This document shows, in pieces, positions 1-11,376 of a stretch of DNA of 27,907 nt (position 1 is the first letter of the stretch; every line of letters begins with the position of its first letter). Source of the stretch: Sistotremastrum niveocremeum HHB9708 (Eukaryota > Basidiomycota > Agaricomycetes > Sistotremastrales > Sistotremastraceae); contig KV419488.1 of assembly GCA_001630475.1 (NCBI GenBank), forward strand, positions 1 through 27,907, read 5' to 3'. The position numbers and the translations under genes were made by a program. The notes below the pieces were generated by a model. The model had not been told where the DNA came from. It worked only from the letters and a program-made list of their open reading frames with translations, and did not search any database.

Positions 1-3000
1 CGCAGCGATTATTCAGACTCCGCACTCCGACAGAGTGGCATAGCGCGGTGAGTGCTAACCGGGCTCGGCCTCAGTAACGAACTCGATATCTAACAGCAAG
101 GACTGGATGCCAACATTGAGAATTTTTACATGTCATGGAAGAAGAAACGAATTAGCACCCGATCGTTCCGATCTCGAGTTCCGTTTCCGAAGTCTTGTCT
201 CTCTCGATTATGTAATTTGGCTAGGTACACGTAAGCTCAATCACACAACCCGTACCTTCGACAGCCTTTCTTCTTCGTCCGTGGCTACTCATCACTAAGC
301 ATTGCGAGGAGCCCTGTCAGGACTAGTGGGACCTTTGCAACGAATACTATCGAGCGTTTACATGTAGTGCTCCCACTTTCTGGCCATACCTCTCTTCAAG
401 AGTGCTCGGGAGCGTCCGCTCTACTTGATTGCTTGCGACTTGATCCTTTCAGACACTCTGCTACGCTTTGTTCAATCAGAATCAGATTCCGGGCTGATGT
501 AGAATGACGGCCTGCGAAAGTACAAATAAAATGGCACAGTGAGAGTTTCATCTTTCTTCTAAAGTAAAATGTGCCCCCTACGCTTCCATCTCTCAGCCAG
601 CCATCTTTGAGATTCTCCATCAGGTTCTAGCTCAACAAATCTTGAGGATGTTCTCGAGAAAGCATCTAGAATTTGAGCATCTATCAAGATATCTCGCGAG
701 TTCCTTAGCTCAAGTCCTGCGACGCATTGATCTTCATAAGCAATCCCGAGTGCCTCTGGAATCAGATGTATATCCGATGGCAGATGGAGAACGTACGTGT
801 AGAATGCATATGTCGACACAAATTTCTCTGATCAGTACAATCTACGAGCACAGTCCGCGGTCCTCGAAAAAACACGGAAATGATGAGTAAGCGCGTCAGG
901 CTTCCGGCAACTCCGGCACCCGATTCCCGGGGTGATGTTCGGCCTTGCGTCCGTCCCCGATGGTGTTGTTCGTACCAGCTGGGTGGAAACAATCGCCCAC
1001 GCGAAGGCACGGAATCGCGGATTATGGTTGAAGAGAAAGCTGGATAAGGTTTCACCGTGCAGTTCTCCTCGAGTGGAACTGCATAGCCTCGCCAGTAGGC
1101 TTATGAGTGCGTGAGTTTTGACTCCACCGGCTGCGAGTGCCTTGCATATGTTAACTGAGCAGCCAAGAATATTAGAACTCACTATCATTCTCTCTCATGA
1201 GCTCCAAATAACACGGAATACCTCTACCTCCGTGTCCCTCCGCAGCTAAACGGGACTAAATGTTTTTGGGGCATATATTTCGCGTCCACTGTCACAAAAT
1301 CTGCCCGGTACAACCTTCGATGTCACTGTTCTAGTGGGAGCGAGAGATGTTCCTTCAGAGCCTCTAATAAAGTGAGATACGTCCAGAGATACCCCTTCAG
1401 TGCCCATGTTCGCAAACAGACTCTGGATCCGGGAAAGGAACATCGCAGCATGTCAATCACTGTGCACCCTTGTCTACGTGAGTTTGAAACGCGTCGAAAC
1501 CAGATAGAATCACGTTATCATATACCCCCAAAGGTCATCACCGTAAACGCCCATGGAGTTATACGCTCTGTGACTTGACGTTCGGGGTATAGAGTTATCG
1601 TTCGCGAAAAATTTCAGCCCACGTGCAGTACCTCAAACATCTAGGTATCCATCCCCTTCATGACTAGATCTCGATGCTTCGGTGTGACATTGCAATCCGT
1701 GCACTACCCGGCGCATCTGCGTAGCGAACTAGGCCTATCAATCTTCGTTGTAGCAACGCCGCGGTCTCCCAGTGATCTAGCCGAAGTAAGAAACCGCCAG
1801 GAACCTTGTTGTATGAGATAATGTGAAGCCATGAAGGCAATTCCCGGCCAAATGGATCTTGGAGCGTGCCCTCGGTCCATTCACTCTGTTGTCCAGGTTG
1901 CTTCAATCCCTCAATGGCGACGTCTGAATGCCGCGACAGTACTCACCACACAGGCATGTCGACAATACCTCAACTCGTCTCCTTCTTATCTTGCGTTGAC
2001 TGGTAACTTCAGCATGAGGCTTGCATGTTGGGTGATCGGGCTCGGAGTCTGTCCCGAGCGGCCCTCTTGACTGCCAATTTCAGGGGTACGTCAACAACAC
2101 TATGGAACATTCTTTGTCTGGGAGTCGGAGAGTTCGGCCAATCTTTGACAATGCATCAATCCGTGTATTCGAAACAATCTCGTTCGGGGTAGGAAAGCAT
2201 GTCCCTCTGTCAGTGTCCCCATATCAGCTCGGCTCCTCTTTCAGGGATGCAAAGATTGGATTTTTCCTCCGTGGCACTTATGATATTCGAGAGTGCGTGC
2301 TTTTATCCCACGTTCTCCTTTGTCTGAGCAAGTGGTGCTGTTCTGGAAGCTAAATCCCCTAGCACTTATTCGTAACTAAAATTGAGTGTAATTTTCCATT
2401 GCCATTAGAGCGAACTGGCTAAATTAACTCGGTCTCGGAGAATCGCACTGCTTCGATTCTGCACAATGTGCGAAAGAACTACTGTAACGGTCATTGACGG
2501 TAACTCTGCAGGCTTTTGAGCAACGCAGCCCCTTGCGAACGTATATTATGACCATTTCAGGCTATTTGATGAGTGATCATTTACTCTCATTGATGAGAAA
2601 CAGGGTCGCTGATCTTTGTGGTCCGATTTTTATTTTTATTTTGGAGTTATGAACACTACACGCTATGCAGCGCAGTCACACGCACTAGTTTCGACCCGGA
2701 AAAGAGCCCGCATTTTCTCAATGAGTTCGATATGATGGACCGAAGAACACGATGCTTCTGGTGGTAGCACCGACATGCGTTTCATGGCAACATCTTCGCG
2801 ATGCATTCTAAGCTTTATTAAAGATTGTTTGGGCACTTTCGATGCCGGAGCAAGCGGTCGAGTCACACCGCTATGTTGCAACGATATTATGACTCAAGCA
2901 GAGAAGCAGACCTCGCTTCAGTTTCCGTCAAAACTCTATATATTAATCAATTTGAGTTATGGGTCGCCAAAGTTCTGAGTCAGATCTCGTAACGTTCTCT

Positions 3001-4660
3001 TTCAATCATGACCACGCATGTTCGACGAATTACCAATCAAATGTCAAGATTGAGATAGGAGTTCCTGGGATCCACCAGTCACTGAATTGGAAGTGACAGT
3101 ATGCAATGAGCCTTATGCAAACGATGGCTCGTGCTTCGAGACTAGATTAATCAACCAGGTTGATATGTAGTCTTCCGGCCAGAAATCTCCGAAGCGTAGC
3201 ATGGAATATTATTTGGTCGAACCTCTTTCCATAGCAACGAAGTTGCAAGTTTGCGACCGAGTTCGAAGGTCCCCTGAATTGTCTCCGAGTCTACATGTAG
3301 TCTCTACCGGTTCATGAGGACGAAGAATGTTCCATATAAGGGTGAAAGGACAATCTAGGAATTTGTTCATACCCGTCATAAGGGAGGATCGGATATAGAA
3401 ATGGGCTAATTGAGCCTGCGGGAATCTCAAATGACGTTGACTGCGATCCGTTTCTCTTTGAAAGGTGTCGATGCAGTCATCGGTTGAGATAGATCGCATA
3501 GCTGCTCTCCAACTGATTGCGTCGGCGTTAGACCCTGTAATTACTCCCACTGAACATCTTCTGACGTCAACACACTGGCACTCGTTGAGACAAGCATAAA
3601 TAGCTGGATGAGTGTTTTTCGAGTTCGATGCTCCATGACATTCAAAGTCAGAGGTAATCGCACAGCACCGACCCAAGGAAGCTCAGGCTGCGTACCAGAC
3701 TACCGAAAATGGCTTTCAATAGTTGTGCAACTGCTGCGCAACTCTCACGCGATTATTCCCAAGTACATCGCTCATAGCTCTGAGATATCACTCTGGTCCT
3801 TTAGTTGAGCTGTTATTGGAGGTCTGGAAGTTGAATTCGGATTTGAAGTTCGGTCGATACTCTTGAAATTCTGATCCGTCCGAATGAATACCCCTGAACT
3901 GACTTAGGTGGACACTAAAACGTGCTTAACACGATGCACCCCCTCCTCACAGACCCCGAATCGTTGTAGTATGTCACACCTCAAAATACATCACATTACT
4001 TCGGAAATCCCGAGTGATCCTCGAGGTCCTTTGACGTACTTATTGTGATCAATCATTCAATGACTCACCTCGATGCGGGGTAATAGATACACTTTGATCG
4101 ACCTTCGAGGTTGTGCCAACCCGCACGTGCCCGTAGTCTTTCACAGATTTGGATTCGGACCTAGAAGGGCATCGGAGGTTTGTGGGAATAGATTTCGGAC
4201 CCTGGATTAAAGCAGATCACGGATCGCATGCGAAAAGAGTCGGCACCGTTCACACGATTTCGAGAAGGTGAGGCCATCGCGTTACCGTTATCCAATTTCC
4301 AAGGTCACATCAGCATTGCGACATCTGTTTGTACCATTGTTCTTGTCGAAATTTGGTTGATTTCTCCCAGCTAGGGCGTCATGTCCGAAGTTGAGAACGA
4401 TGGGTGAGATATTCTGGCAGAAGTGTCGGAACCAAATTGATAATACAGCTGATCATAGAGATTGAGCCATGGACGCGGGACTGGCGTATGGGCTTATGAT
4501 GCCGCGGGGTGATGACACCCTCAGGGCATCACGTCAGATGAATGAACTGTGAGCGAGTTTTCGATCCTAGCGTGAGAGCCAACGTCGAAGATTGGCATCT
4601 TTGAACCAGAACAGCCGATAATGCCATGGGGCCAGTGGGGTGGAGTGTGGATTGAAGATA
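1..4660. other. Gene-poor region, no supportable gene
   Basis: I find no reading frame here that resembles a known protein and no chain of frames joined by plausible short introns. The longest open frame, 155 codons on the minus strand at 3209-3676, is about what random sequence of this length gives. I see no tRNA or rRNA, no element with flanking duplications and no telomeric repeat. One imperfect hairpin (4497-4531) is listed separately. The stretch may be intergenic, degenerate, or hold a fast-evolving multi-exon gene that I cannot recognise. Confidence 0.5.
4497..4531. repeat. Imperfect inverted repeat (hairpin)
   Basis: Outer arms TGATGCC and GGCATCA enclose an inner GGGTG/CACCC pair around a short loop, giving a stem interrupted by small bulges. 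It lies in gene-poor DNA roughly 700 bp beyond the stop codon of the first membrane-protein gene. No function is evident. Confidence 0.4.
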
Positions 4661-5226
4661 ACTATATTTCAGTGTTCAAGAATATATGACTAATAATGAA
4701 AGGAAAGCAAAGTCGTTTAATTAGACGGAAAAGCGAGGGAATATTACAGCAATTTAAGGTCGACACGAGAGGATAGTGCGAAGCAGATAGCAGATGCGGA
4801 GAAGGAAAGTCCGAGCTAAACATACGACAAGGCAGTCGAGATTTTGGAATCAATGGCCAAGAAATCGAGCGAATGAGAAATCGACCTAACGCGGTTCTAC
4901 CGCGGTGGAAAAGCTGGATATAAAAGTCCACAGAGACGAGTCTGGAGATCCGACACGAGAGACGGAACCGTGAAAATCGTAAAAATCGTGAAGAACGAAG
5001 CCGTTGAACACCGACTAGTGGCTGACCACTTGCGTCAGCACTGACATCATGACTCGAGATATCGCCCCCTTCCTGTGTTTTCTTGTTTTTCGAAATACTC
5101 CCCGACAAATGCTGCCAGTGATCACACCTGAAAGAGGAATGATCAGTTGTCGGAGGAGTCATGTTAGCCGAATCTACGTACCATTCGTCAACGGCAATGG
5201 TAGGTATTCGGTTTGGCGAAGACATG
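4661..5226 (-). other. 3' flank of paralog A with an intron-like segment
   Basis: This lies directly downstream (minus strand) of paralog A's stop. It contains a convincing intron-like segment at 5128-5181 (54 nt) with donor GTACGT, a CTGAT branch-like motif and a pyrimidine run ending in CAG. A 224-codon minus-strand frame (4662-5336) in another phase than A's last exon crosses it without stops, and the 54 nt keep phase. This may be a spliced 3' untranslated region or an alternative C-terminal exon. Further downstream the sequence becomes AT-rich, with ATATT/AATATA motifs suited to 3'-end formation. Confidence 0.4.
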
Positions 5227-7384
5227 TCATATAGGGGAGTAATCACTGACGCGAGGGCGATCACGGTTCCATCTTGGGAGAGAGAATTGAAAACAGTCCC
5301 ATCCTCGCTCTCCTTCATCGCTCGCATCGCCTCCACCCCGAAAAAAGGTGAGGATTTTCCGACATCTTCTTTTCAAGTAGCCTATGGAGCGACTCCACGT
5401 CAGACGACATTTGAGGAATGGGTTGGGAACTTTCTTCAGAAGTACGAGGATGGAGTAGATGAGTGTGGTGAGGCCGCCGGAGAGGATGAGGGAGACGAAT
5501 TCGACGACGGAAGTGGTCGAGGCAAATGCCGAGGTGACGATTCTGATTCCGAGAGCGAGGAGAGACCATAGAAGGAAGCCCCATGGGAGAGCGAAGAGGA
5601 TTGCTAGAGGTTGAAGACCATAGTCTTCGTGCCATGCTCCTTCCAGGTATTCGACGGTCTCGGATGCGGCGGGGACTTCAGTGTGAGAACGGTGAACGTG
5701 AGCGAGGACAACGCCGCAGACGAGACTAGAAATGCCGAAGAGGATGGCCGCGGAGTTACAGATATTAATGATCCATATAACGAATGGGGAAGCGTCGTTC
5801 GAAGAGGGACTTAATTGTTGTAGCAGGATCGCGCACCTGCGGAATTCCAAACATGTCAAAACAAAGGACGTTGGCGCAACTTGAGACTCACAAAGTCACG
5901 ACTGCCGACCAACTCGCAGAATATTTCCACTCATAAGCAAGATGCTTCATATAATGATCCCAATGATGGGAATAAGACACCTTATCAACCCATAGCTCAC
6001 GCAGTGTCTGATGATGCTTTGCAGGAGCTTTCCACATTGTCATATTCACGAACTCGATCCATCTCGGTGTTTTGATTTCGGGCTCTGGGAGCAATCGTTG
6101 AGTACGCGAGAGACGCGCACTTGGCTCGCCTCTCAAGTTAACGAAGTAGTTTGCATAGATCTCAGAATATAGACGGCCGATCACGCAGTTCCTGTATCCT
6201 TCTACGCTATCTGATTCTGATTCGGCCTAAATAAGTGAGCATTCGGAGAGCAAGACGCAGCCTGGCTAACCTGGGATACCGTTGAGGAGCTTCAGGAAAT
6301 CACGACACTGAGCAGGGCTGTAAGGAACGGTCGACAAATCCGAAGTCATCGCGTCTTTAGCCGAACGTAAGGAAAATCACGTGATTACAAAAAAGTTTTC
6401 TTACCGACGCAAGCATGAGTGAGGATCGCGACGAGTTCGTCTTGAACACTTGCCGGAAGTGTGATGTGCATACTGAAATATTCGAGATGGGTGTAATAAT
6501 GCTGTCTCAGAAGAAGTTCTTGGTTTTTGGTTCAGATCACGAAAATAATGTAGAAAATGAAAGACTGACTGAGATGCGTGATTGAAGTGACAGGAGGGAG
6601 ATCCTGGGCGATGGTGGTCGTCGACTCGATCCAGAAGATGGTGGCACGAGCATGATCAACGAAATAGTAACCGCAAGTCTCGTTATTTTCGTCGGGTTGC
6701 AGCATGAGCTCAGTAGACGGTTGAAGGATGATGCCATTGAGATTGACGAGTGTACGAATTTGACTCATCCATCCCACGATCATTCTGCAGGTCATGGGAT
6801 CACGCATGTTGGCTTCGGTAACCACACGGACTTCAGGATGATGCCAGTATGATTGCCCTGAAAGAACACATGTCAGCGTTTAATCTCGAGGAGCGGAAAC
6901 GAGTGAGCGATCGCTCATGGGCGTGGGCTAAGGGGATGCACAGGAAGGGTTCTGACCTTCCGGGTGATGCAACTCCAACCATCCTTCAGGCGCAGGGGCG
7001 AGGCTGATGGAAAATCAGCTTTGAATATCATTTTACGGTCCACAACAGCGTACCCCGCATCCTTATAAGCATGTAGGCCATCTGGAATCTCGTGATGGCG
7101 TGGCAAATGCCTGAAATATGGAAAGATCAGCTCTTGGACAGGCGACAGAATTGCTGATCAACTACGCACTCCCATGCCAATGGTTTTTTATCGTATCGTG
7201 TTGTACCCGCGGGCGTTATGCATCGTAAGTTCGACGGAGCGTAGGGAGGCGGGTTCGAATTGGGCTGGTCATCCTGGGAGTCAAAGGTGTCGAGGATTGG
7301 GGACGTCGAAAGAGAGGACGGCGTGGCCGGAGCTTCGGGATGGGCCGCGTTCGGGAGCGATTCGTTATCGATGGAATCTGGCAT
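5227..7384 (-). CDS. WW-like, multi-pass membrane protein (paralog A)
   Basis: Seven exons: 7384-7170, 7003-6957, 6857-6570, 6518-6405, 6354-6271, 6216-5892 and 5836-5227, giving 560 aa. All junctions keep phase and introns are 50-166 nt. The N-terminus (1-71) is Pro/Ser/Asp-rich with PPPY at 45-48. A WW-like module follows at about 74-100, with the first Trp, an HHPEG turn and a YWHHP strand; the usual second Trp/Pro are absent. The core includes YYFVDHA, a conserved HYYTHLEYF block and FVNLRGEPSARLSR. The C-terminal third holds about four hydrophobic segments and a basic tail. From memory this matches a family of uncharacterised WW-annotated membrane proteins that is expanded in mushrooms; no function is established. 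The ATG has A at -3. The acceptor of the fifth intron (6217-6270) is ambiguous by 6 nt. It is a tandem paralog of the gene at 8998-11376. Confidence 0.85.
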
Positions 7385-8997
7385 GTTGGGCGACAGCTAG
7401 ATAAGGAGTGGGGACGAAGAGAACGACCAGGTTTATATGATGCGTCGAGTGAACACAGCGGACGTAGGCCCAAATGGCCCGTAGAAGTTGGTGCACCACT
7501 GGCAGTTCCAGCAAGACTTCCAGTGCATCAACTGCAGAACCGATCTCTCGGCCACTTCCCAATTAGGAAAACCCGGCCCTGAAGCCATTTAAATCTCTCC
7601 CTCGTCTGCCACATAAGCAGACGGGTTTGCTCGCCTCGATTCGCATCCCCCTACATTGTTGCCTGCCACTGTATCCACTCTACATGTATTTCAAATGATA
7701 TTGACCAATTTCTCTGTCCCGTTTATTGTGCCCTCATTTGTCTTCCCATATTGCGCCGTCGCGACTCAGCATTCCAGCCTACATCAATTAAGCCACGTCG
7801 TCCTCTTTACTGGATTTGCCAACCTCGCATAGTCGGTCTCCAAGGGAGGAATCGCCAGCTTGAGTATCAAGCTGGCGATACCCACAGCCGAAACCGCTCA
7901 TTTACTGTCAATATTTTATGATTTGGTCATGATCTGAGTTCCTGGTGTCAAACTGATTGCATAAGTCCGCTGTGATCACGCTCATCTTGACGTTTAGCAA
8001 CTGCCCCATGATGTGCTCGCTTTTTGGTTTGGGTCTGCAATTGCCCATTGCCACACTGCTCAGCCACAGCGCGGATTGATCCGGTGGATCTGAGATCCCG
8101 AATGCCCTAATGTGTACGTAAGAGTCTGAGTATTCCGGAGCTATGAGCGCCTGTCTGACATGCCTTATCCGGGAAATTTTAATGATCGCAAGCAAGTTCT
8201 GGCTAACACGATTGGATTGTCGATCCAGTTCACGCACAAAGATACATGGAAGCAGCTGGAGGGCTAGACATATAGGTACTCCGGACAAGTTACTGAATCC
8301 TGGTGTTACGGTCAGGCGAATGGCCTGGTCCCCGCGTGTTTGCGTACGTCCGCGCGCTTGCGGAAGCAAGTGCACCAACTATCTCTCTCCGTTTGACTTT
8401 ACTCGAACGCGTTACTGGTAACGTATCATCTCATAATGATAATGAACAGTGGCGTTCCGAAAATCAACAGCACCATTGGCACATGTATTAACATAGTTTC
8501 ATTTGAAAACTCAGAGGTACCTCCGGCTAGCTGAGATGAAATCCGGCCGTTGTCGGCGTTTAGAATTTTCACCTTACTCGATGACATCGTCTTCAATCGG
8601 TGTATCAGGTAAACGCTAGTCGGTGCTTCTGAGTTCTCGTGTAGCATTGCAGTCACTGCAGTCGGGTTAGTGAGACCACCGATGATAGATTCCAGAGCTT
8701 CGCACTGAAAGTATAAGGCCGGGCGCCGATCGCTCCGCGACACCGGTGCCGGCGACTGCAGGGCGCCTCTGATCGAACGTCCCTGCCAAAATTGACACGC
8801 CAAACATCGATGAAGACTGCCTAGGAACGAAAAGCAATCGAGACACAGGAACATGAACTACGCGAATAAAGAGGAAGCTACTACGTTTCTCCGGACATTC
8901 CTGATGGAAAGTCCACCCACTATCAGGTACATTACGCGGAACATTCATACAATGCAAAGGCTGCATTAAGAAGAAAGAGGAAAATGAACTCAACATT
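7385..8997. other. Spacer between the tandem paralogs
   Basis: This spacer lies between the start of paralog A and the end of paralog B. It should contain A's promoter near 7385-7700, but I see no clear TATA box. It also contains a perfect hairpin (7851-7879). A minus-strand 142-codon frame at 8426-8854 ends in a hydrophobic stretch. It overlaps another open frame (8667-9089), has no recognisable domain, and would start only about 140 bp after B's stop. I do not call it a gene. Confidence 0.4.
7851..7879. repeat. Perfect 13-bp hairpin
   Basis: The arms are ATCGCCAGCTTGA and its exact reverse complement TCAAGCTGGCGAT, separated by the 3-nt loop GTA. It lies about 470 bp upstream of the start of paralog A. 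A fully paired 13-bp stem with a 3-nt loop is unlikely by chance at any one place, but in 28 kb it is only moderately surprising. It could be a structured RNA or protein-binding element, or a scar of a foldback element. Confidence 0.7.
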
Positions 8998-11376
8998 TCA
9001 GACTTCTTGTTGTACCGGACTTTGGTTTTGGCGAGCTGCACTCCCTCGATACCGAAACCGTCGCAGAAATCGGACTGTTCGTGCCACAATTCTCTTCACA
9101 ATGACAGATTGGCCCATTCGGTTGATACCATTCCATACGCGCACGAGGCCACCGAACCTCATCTCTGCGCTTCTGACTCCGCCGATGTGAAAGAATGTGA
9201 CGATGGAATAGACGGCGAAGACGCCGAGCGAGGCGAGAAGCCATAGAAGGATTATTTCTAGAATTGAGATCGAACATGCAGTTGCCGCGGAAACGATGGT
9301 TATCCCCGTCGTGATGAGGGACCATATAAACGTCCCCCAAGGTATTGAGAAGAGGATTGATAGTGGCTTGTGGCCGAATCTTGCGTGAAAGGCAAATTCC
9401 AGATAGTCGACCTGGTGCGATGTCATTAAGGTTCACAATTGTGAGTCAGATTGAAAGTGATCGACGTACCACTGCCGATGCACTATTTTCCACTTGCCCT
9501 TTGTGGTAGTATATTAGAAGAATCGAAGACGTGAAACTGGTTAGCGAGAATAGAAGCGATACAAAACATGACAATTGTGCCACGTATAAACTTGCCGAGC
9601 GGATGACTTCTCCATACTGGAACAGGATGATGAGAATCGCCGCCGAGAATCTGAGTGGCAAATTGAGATCGCAGACTACGCTTTATGTTAAGGACACAAA
9701 GGCCTACACGAGCAACATCAACGACTGAATGAACCGCGTCAACCCGAGCCACTGTTATATAGGGAACGATCGGAACGTACGTATATTGCGGTTGACTTCC
9801 AACCCTCGATCAGGGACAACATGAGTTTCCGCCAATGCGCGGAGTAACACACTTTATCGACCCAATGCTCCGATATCGAAGCTTCATAGAATTCGGGAGA
9901 TCCGAAAAATAGCTTATCGGCTGTCTTGAGATACCAAGTTGACTCGATTACCGGAGCCGGTAGAAGTCTTTGGTTCCTGCTGAGTCTGGCATTCGGTTCT
10001 CCACGGAGATTTACAAAGTGGTTCGCGCCTATTTTAGGAGATTGAGCAGGTCGCATAATCGGGGGTAGATTTACTGACAGATCTCGGACCAGATGCGTCC
10101 TGATGACTCAATGGTGAGATCGAACGAAGCCAACGGAATACTCAGATGTGTCCTCACCGATCACACAATTACGGAATCCCATCGCGCGTTGAGAATCTGC
10201 GTCGTGTTATTCTGAATCATAAGATAATATCGCAGAAGAGGTACCTGGCATTTCCCGAATCAACTTCAAGAAGGTGTTGCACTGTTCGGCATCGTAAGGG
10301 ACGGTCGACAAATCAGATGTTGAAGCATCTGTCACCGAAGAAGAATCAGATAAGGAAGTGATCCCGATAGCATGATTAAGGCACCAATGGAAGCATGTGT
10401 CAGTATCGCGATTAACTCTTCTTCCATAACTTGGGGGATTGATATATGGATTGGGAAAAATTCCACGTGTGTCCAGTAATGCTGCTGAAGCAGAAGCTCT
10501 AAGAGATCGAGATTTGGGATCTGTCATCTCAGGTACGAAGTCGATGATCGACTCACTTAGATGTGACACAGAGCTGACCGGCGGAAGGTCCAGTTTGATG
10601 GTATCAGTTTGATCAATCCAGAATACAGCTCGGTGCGCATGATCAACAAAGTAGTAACGACACTTCTGATATCCCGCATTCTTGTCGAGCTCTAACATCA
10701 GCTCCGTACTCGGCGGCAGCACTAGCTCTTGCGAGCTAAGCTTTAGCTCGAGTTGATCGGCGAAGGCCAGGACACGCCGATAGATACTATCGATTTTGAT
10801 GTCGGCCTCAGTCACGATTCTTTTGGCGGGATGGAAGAAATATGTTTGTCCTGAAGTCAATTCGAGAAGCAACTTATGAATGAAGCGCCCTAGTGTGTGA
10901 GAAAGGGAAAAACCTTCTGGGTGGGTGCATTCGGTCCAATCGGGCGGGGGTCTAGGGGCCCTGATGTTCAATTCTGATCAGCTGATTGATATAATTCCGG
11001 TACAGTGAGCACGCACCCCGAGTCAGCGACAGCGAAGAGCCCTACAGGTATCACTAGGTGGTGCGGAAGAAGACTGGGCAATTTAAATCGATTTGATTAC
11101 GCGCTCTTCGTAATTTCGTATCGCTTTCACTTACTTGATGGGGAGAGGACTTTTCTCGTATCGTTGTGATTGCACAGAGGTCATAGGTGTGAGCGTTGGC
11201 TCTCCATCGTACGGTGGGGGTTGGGCTTCACCAACGCTATCGAGAGCGCCATCCGCTGGCTCATTTCCCACGCTACGACCCCCAGGTTGCAGAGGTTCGG
11301 CAGCTCCATTGATTTCGTCGGGATCGTCATCCGATCTGTCCAGTAGAGGAACGCTTTCTTCAGTCTCAGAGCTCAT
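8998..11376 (-). CDS. WW-like, multi-pass membrane protein (paralog B)
   Basis: Ten exons: 11376-11135, 10960-10914, 10850-10557, 10498-10385, 10328-10245, 10196-10158, 10099-10079, 10028-9797, 9650-9470 and 9411-8998, giving 555 aa. Order and motifs match paralog A: PPPY at 53-56, a WW-like module (PPPDW, THPEG, TYFFHP), CRYYFVDHAHR, HYWTHVEFFP, GFRNCVIGR, FVNLRGEPNARLSR, then hydrophobic segments and a basic tail. Exons 2, 4 and 5 (47, 114 and 84 nt) have exactly A's lengths. The N-terminus also carries E-S-V-P-L-L (7-12), which fits the acidic di-leucine sorting pattern. B has three introns that A lacks, two of them isolating a 21-nt exon. The intron 9651-9796 uses a weak donor (GTCAAC) and is the least certain; I chose it because it gives GWKFSA, matching A's EWKYSA. 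Function is unknown; membrane location is inferred. Confidence 0.85.
10079..10099 (-). other. 21-nt microexon of paralog B
   Basis: This exon is bounded by introns 10100-10157 (donor GTGAGG, acceptor ATCAG) and 10029-10078 (donor GTCAGT, acceptor AATAG). It supplies GRIWSEI and part of a Cys codon, aligning residue for residue with GRLYSEI in paralog A, where the region is uninterrupted. Both junctions keep phase. The alignment to A is the main evidence. Confidence 0.8.

Noticed and set aside
3209-3676. 155-codon minus-strand open frame
   Set aside because: Its length is within what chance gives for this much sequence in six frames. The amino-acid pattern shows no domain and no flanking splice structure.
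6915-7106. 63-codon minus-strand frame upstream of the WW-like module of paralog A as an extra exon
   Set aside because: The correct phase for the WW-like Trp and HHPEG comes from another frame, and the resulting 47-nt exon matches B exactly in length.
10207-10971. Single uninterrupted 254-codon frame as a complete gene
   Set aside because: Comparison with paralog A shows that it reads through four introns (10851-10913, 10499-10556, 10329-10384, 10197-10244) and is out of frame with the conserved core after the second.
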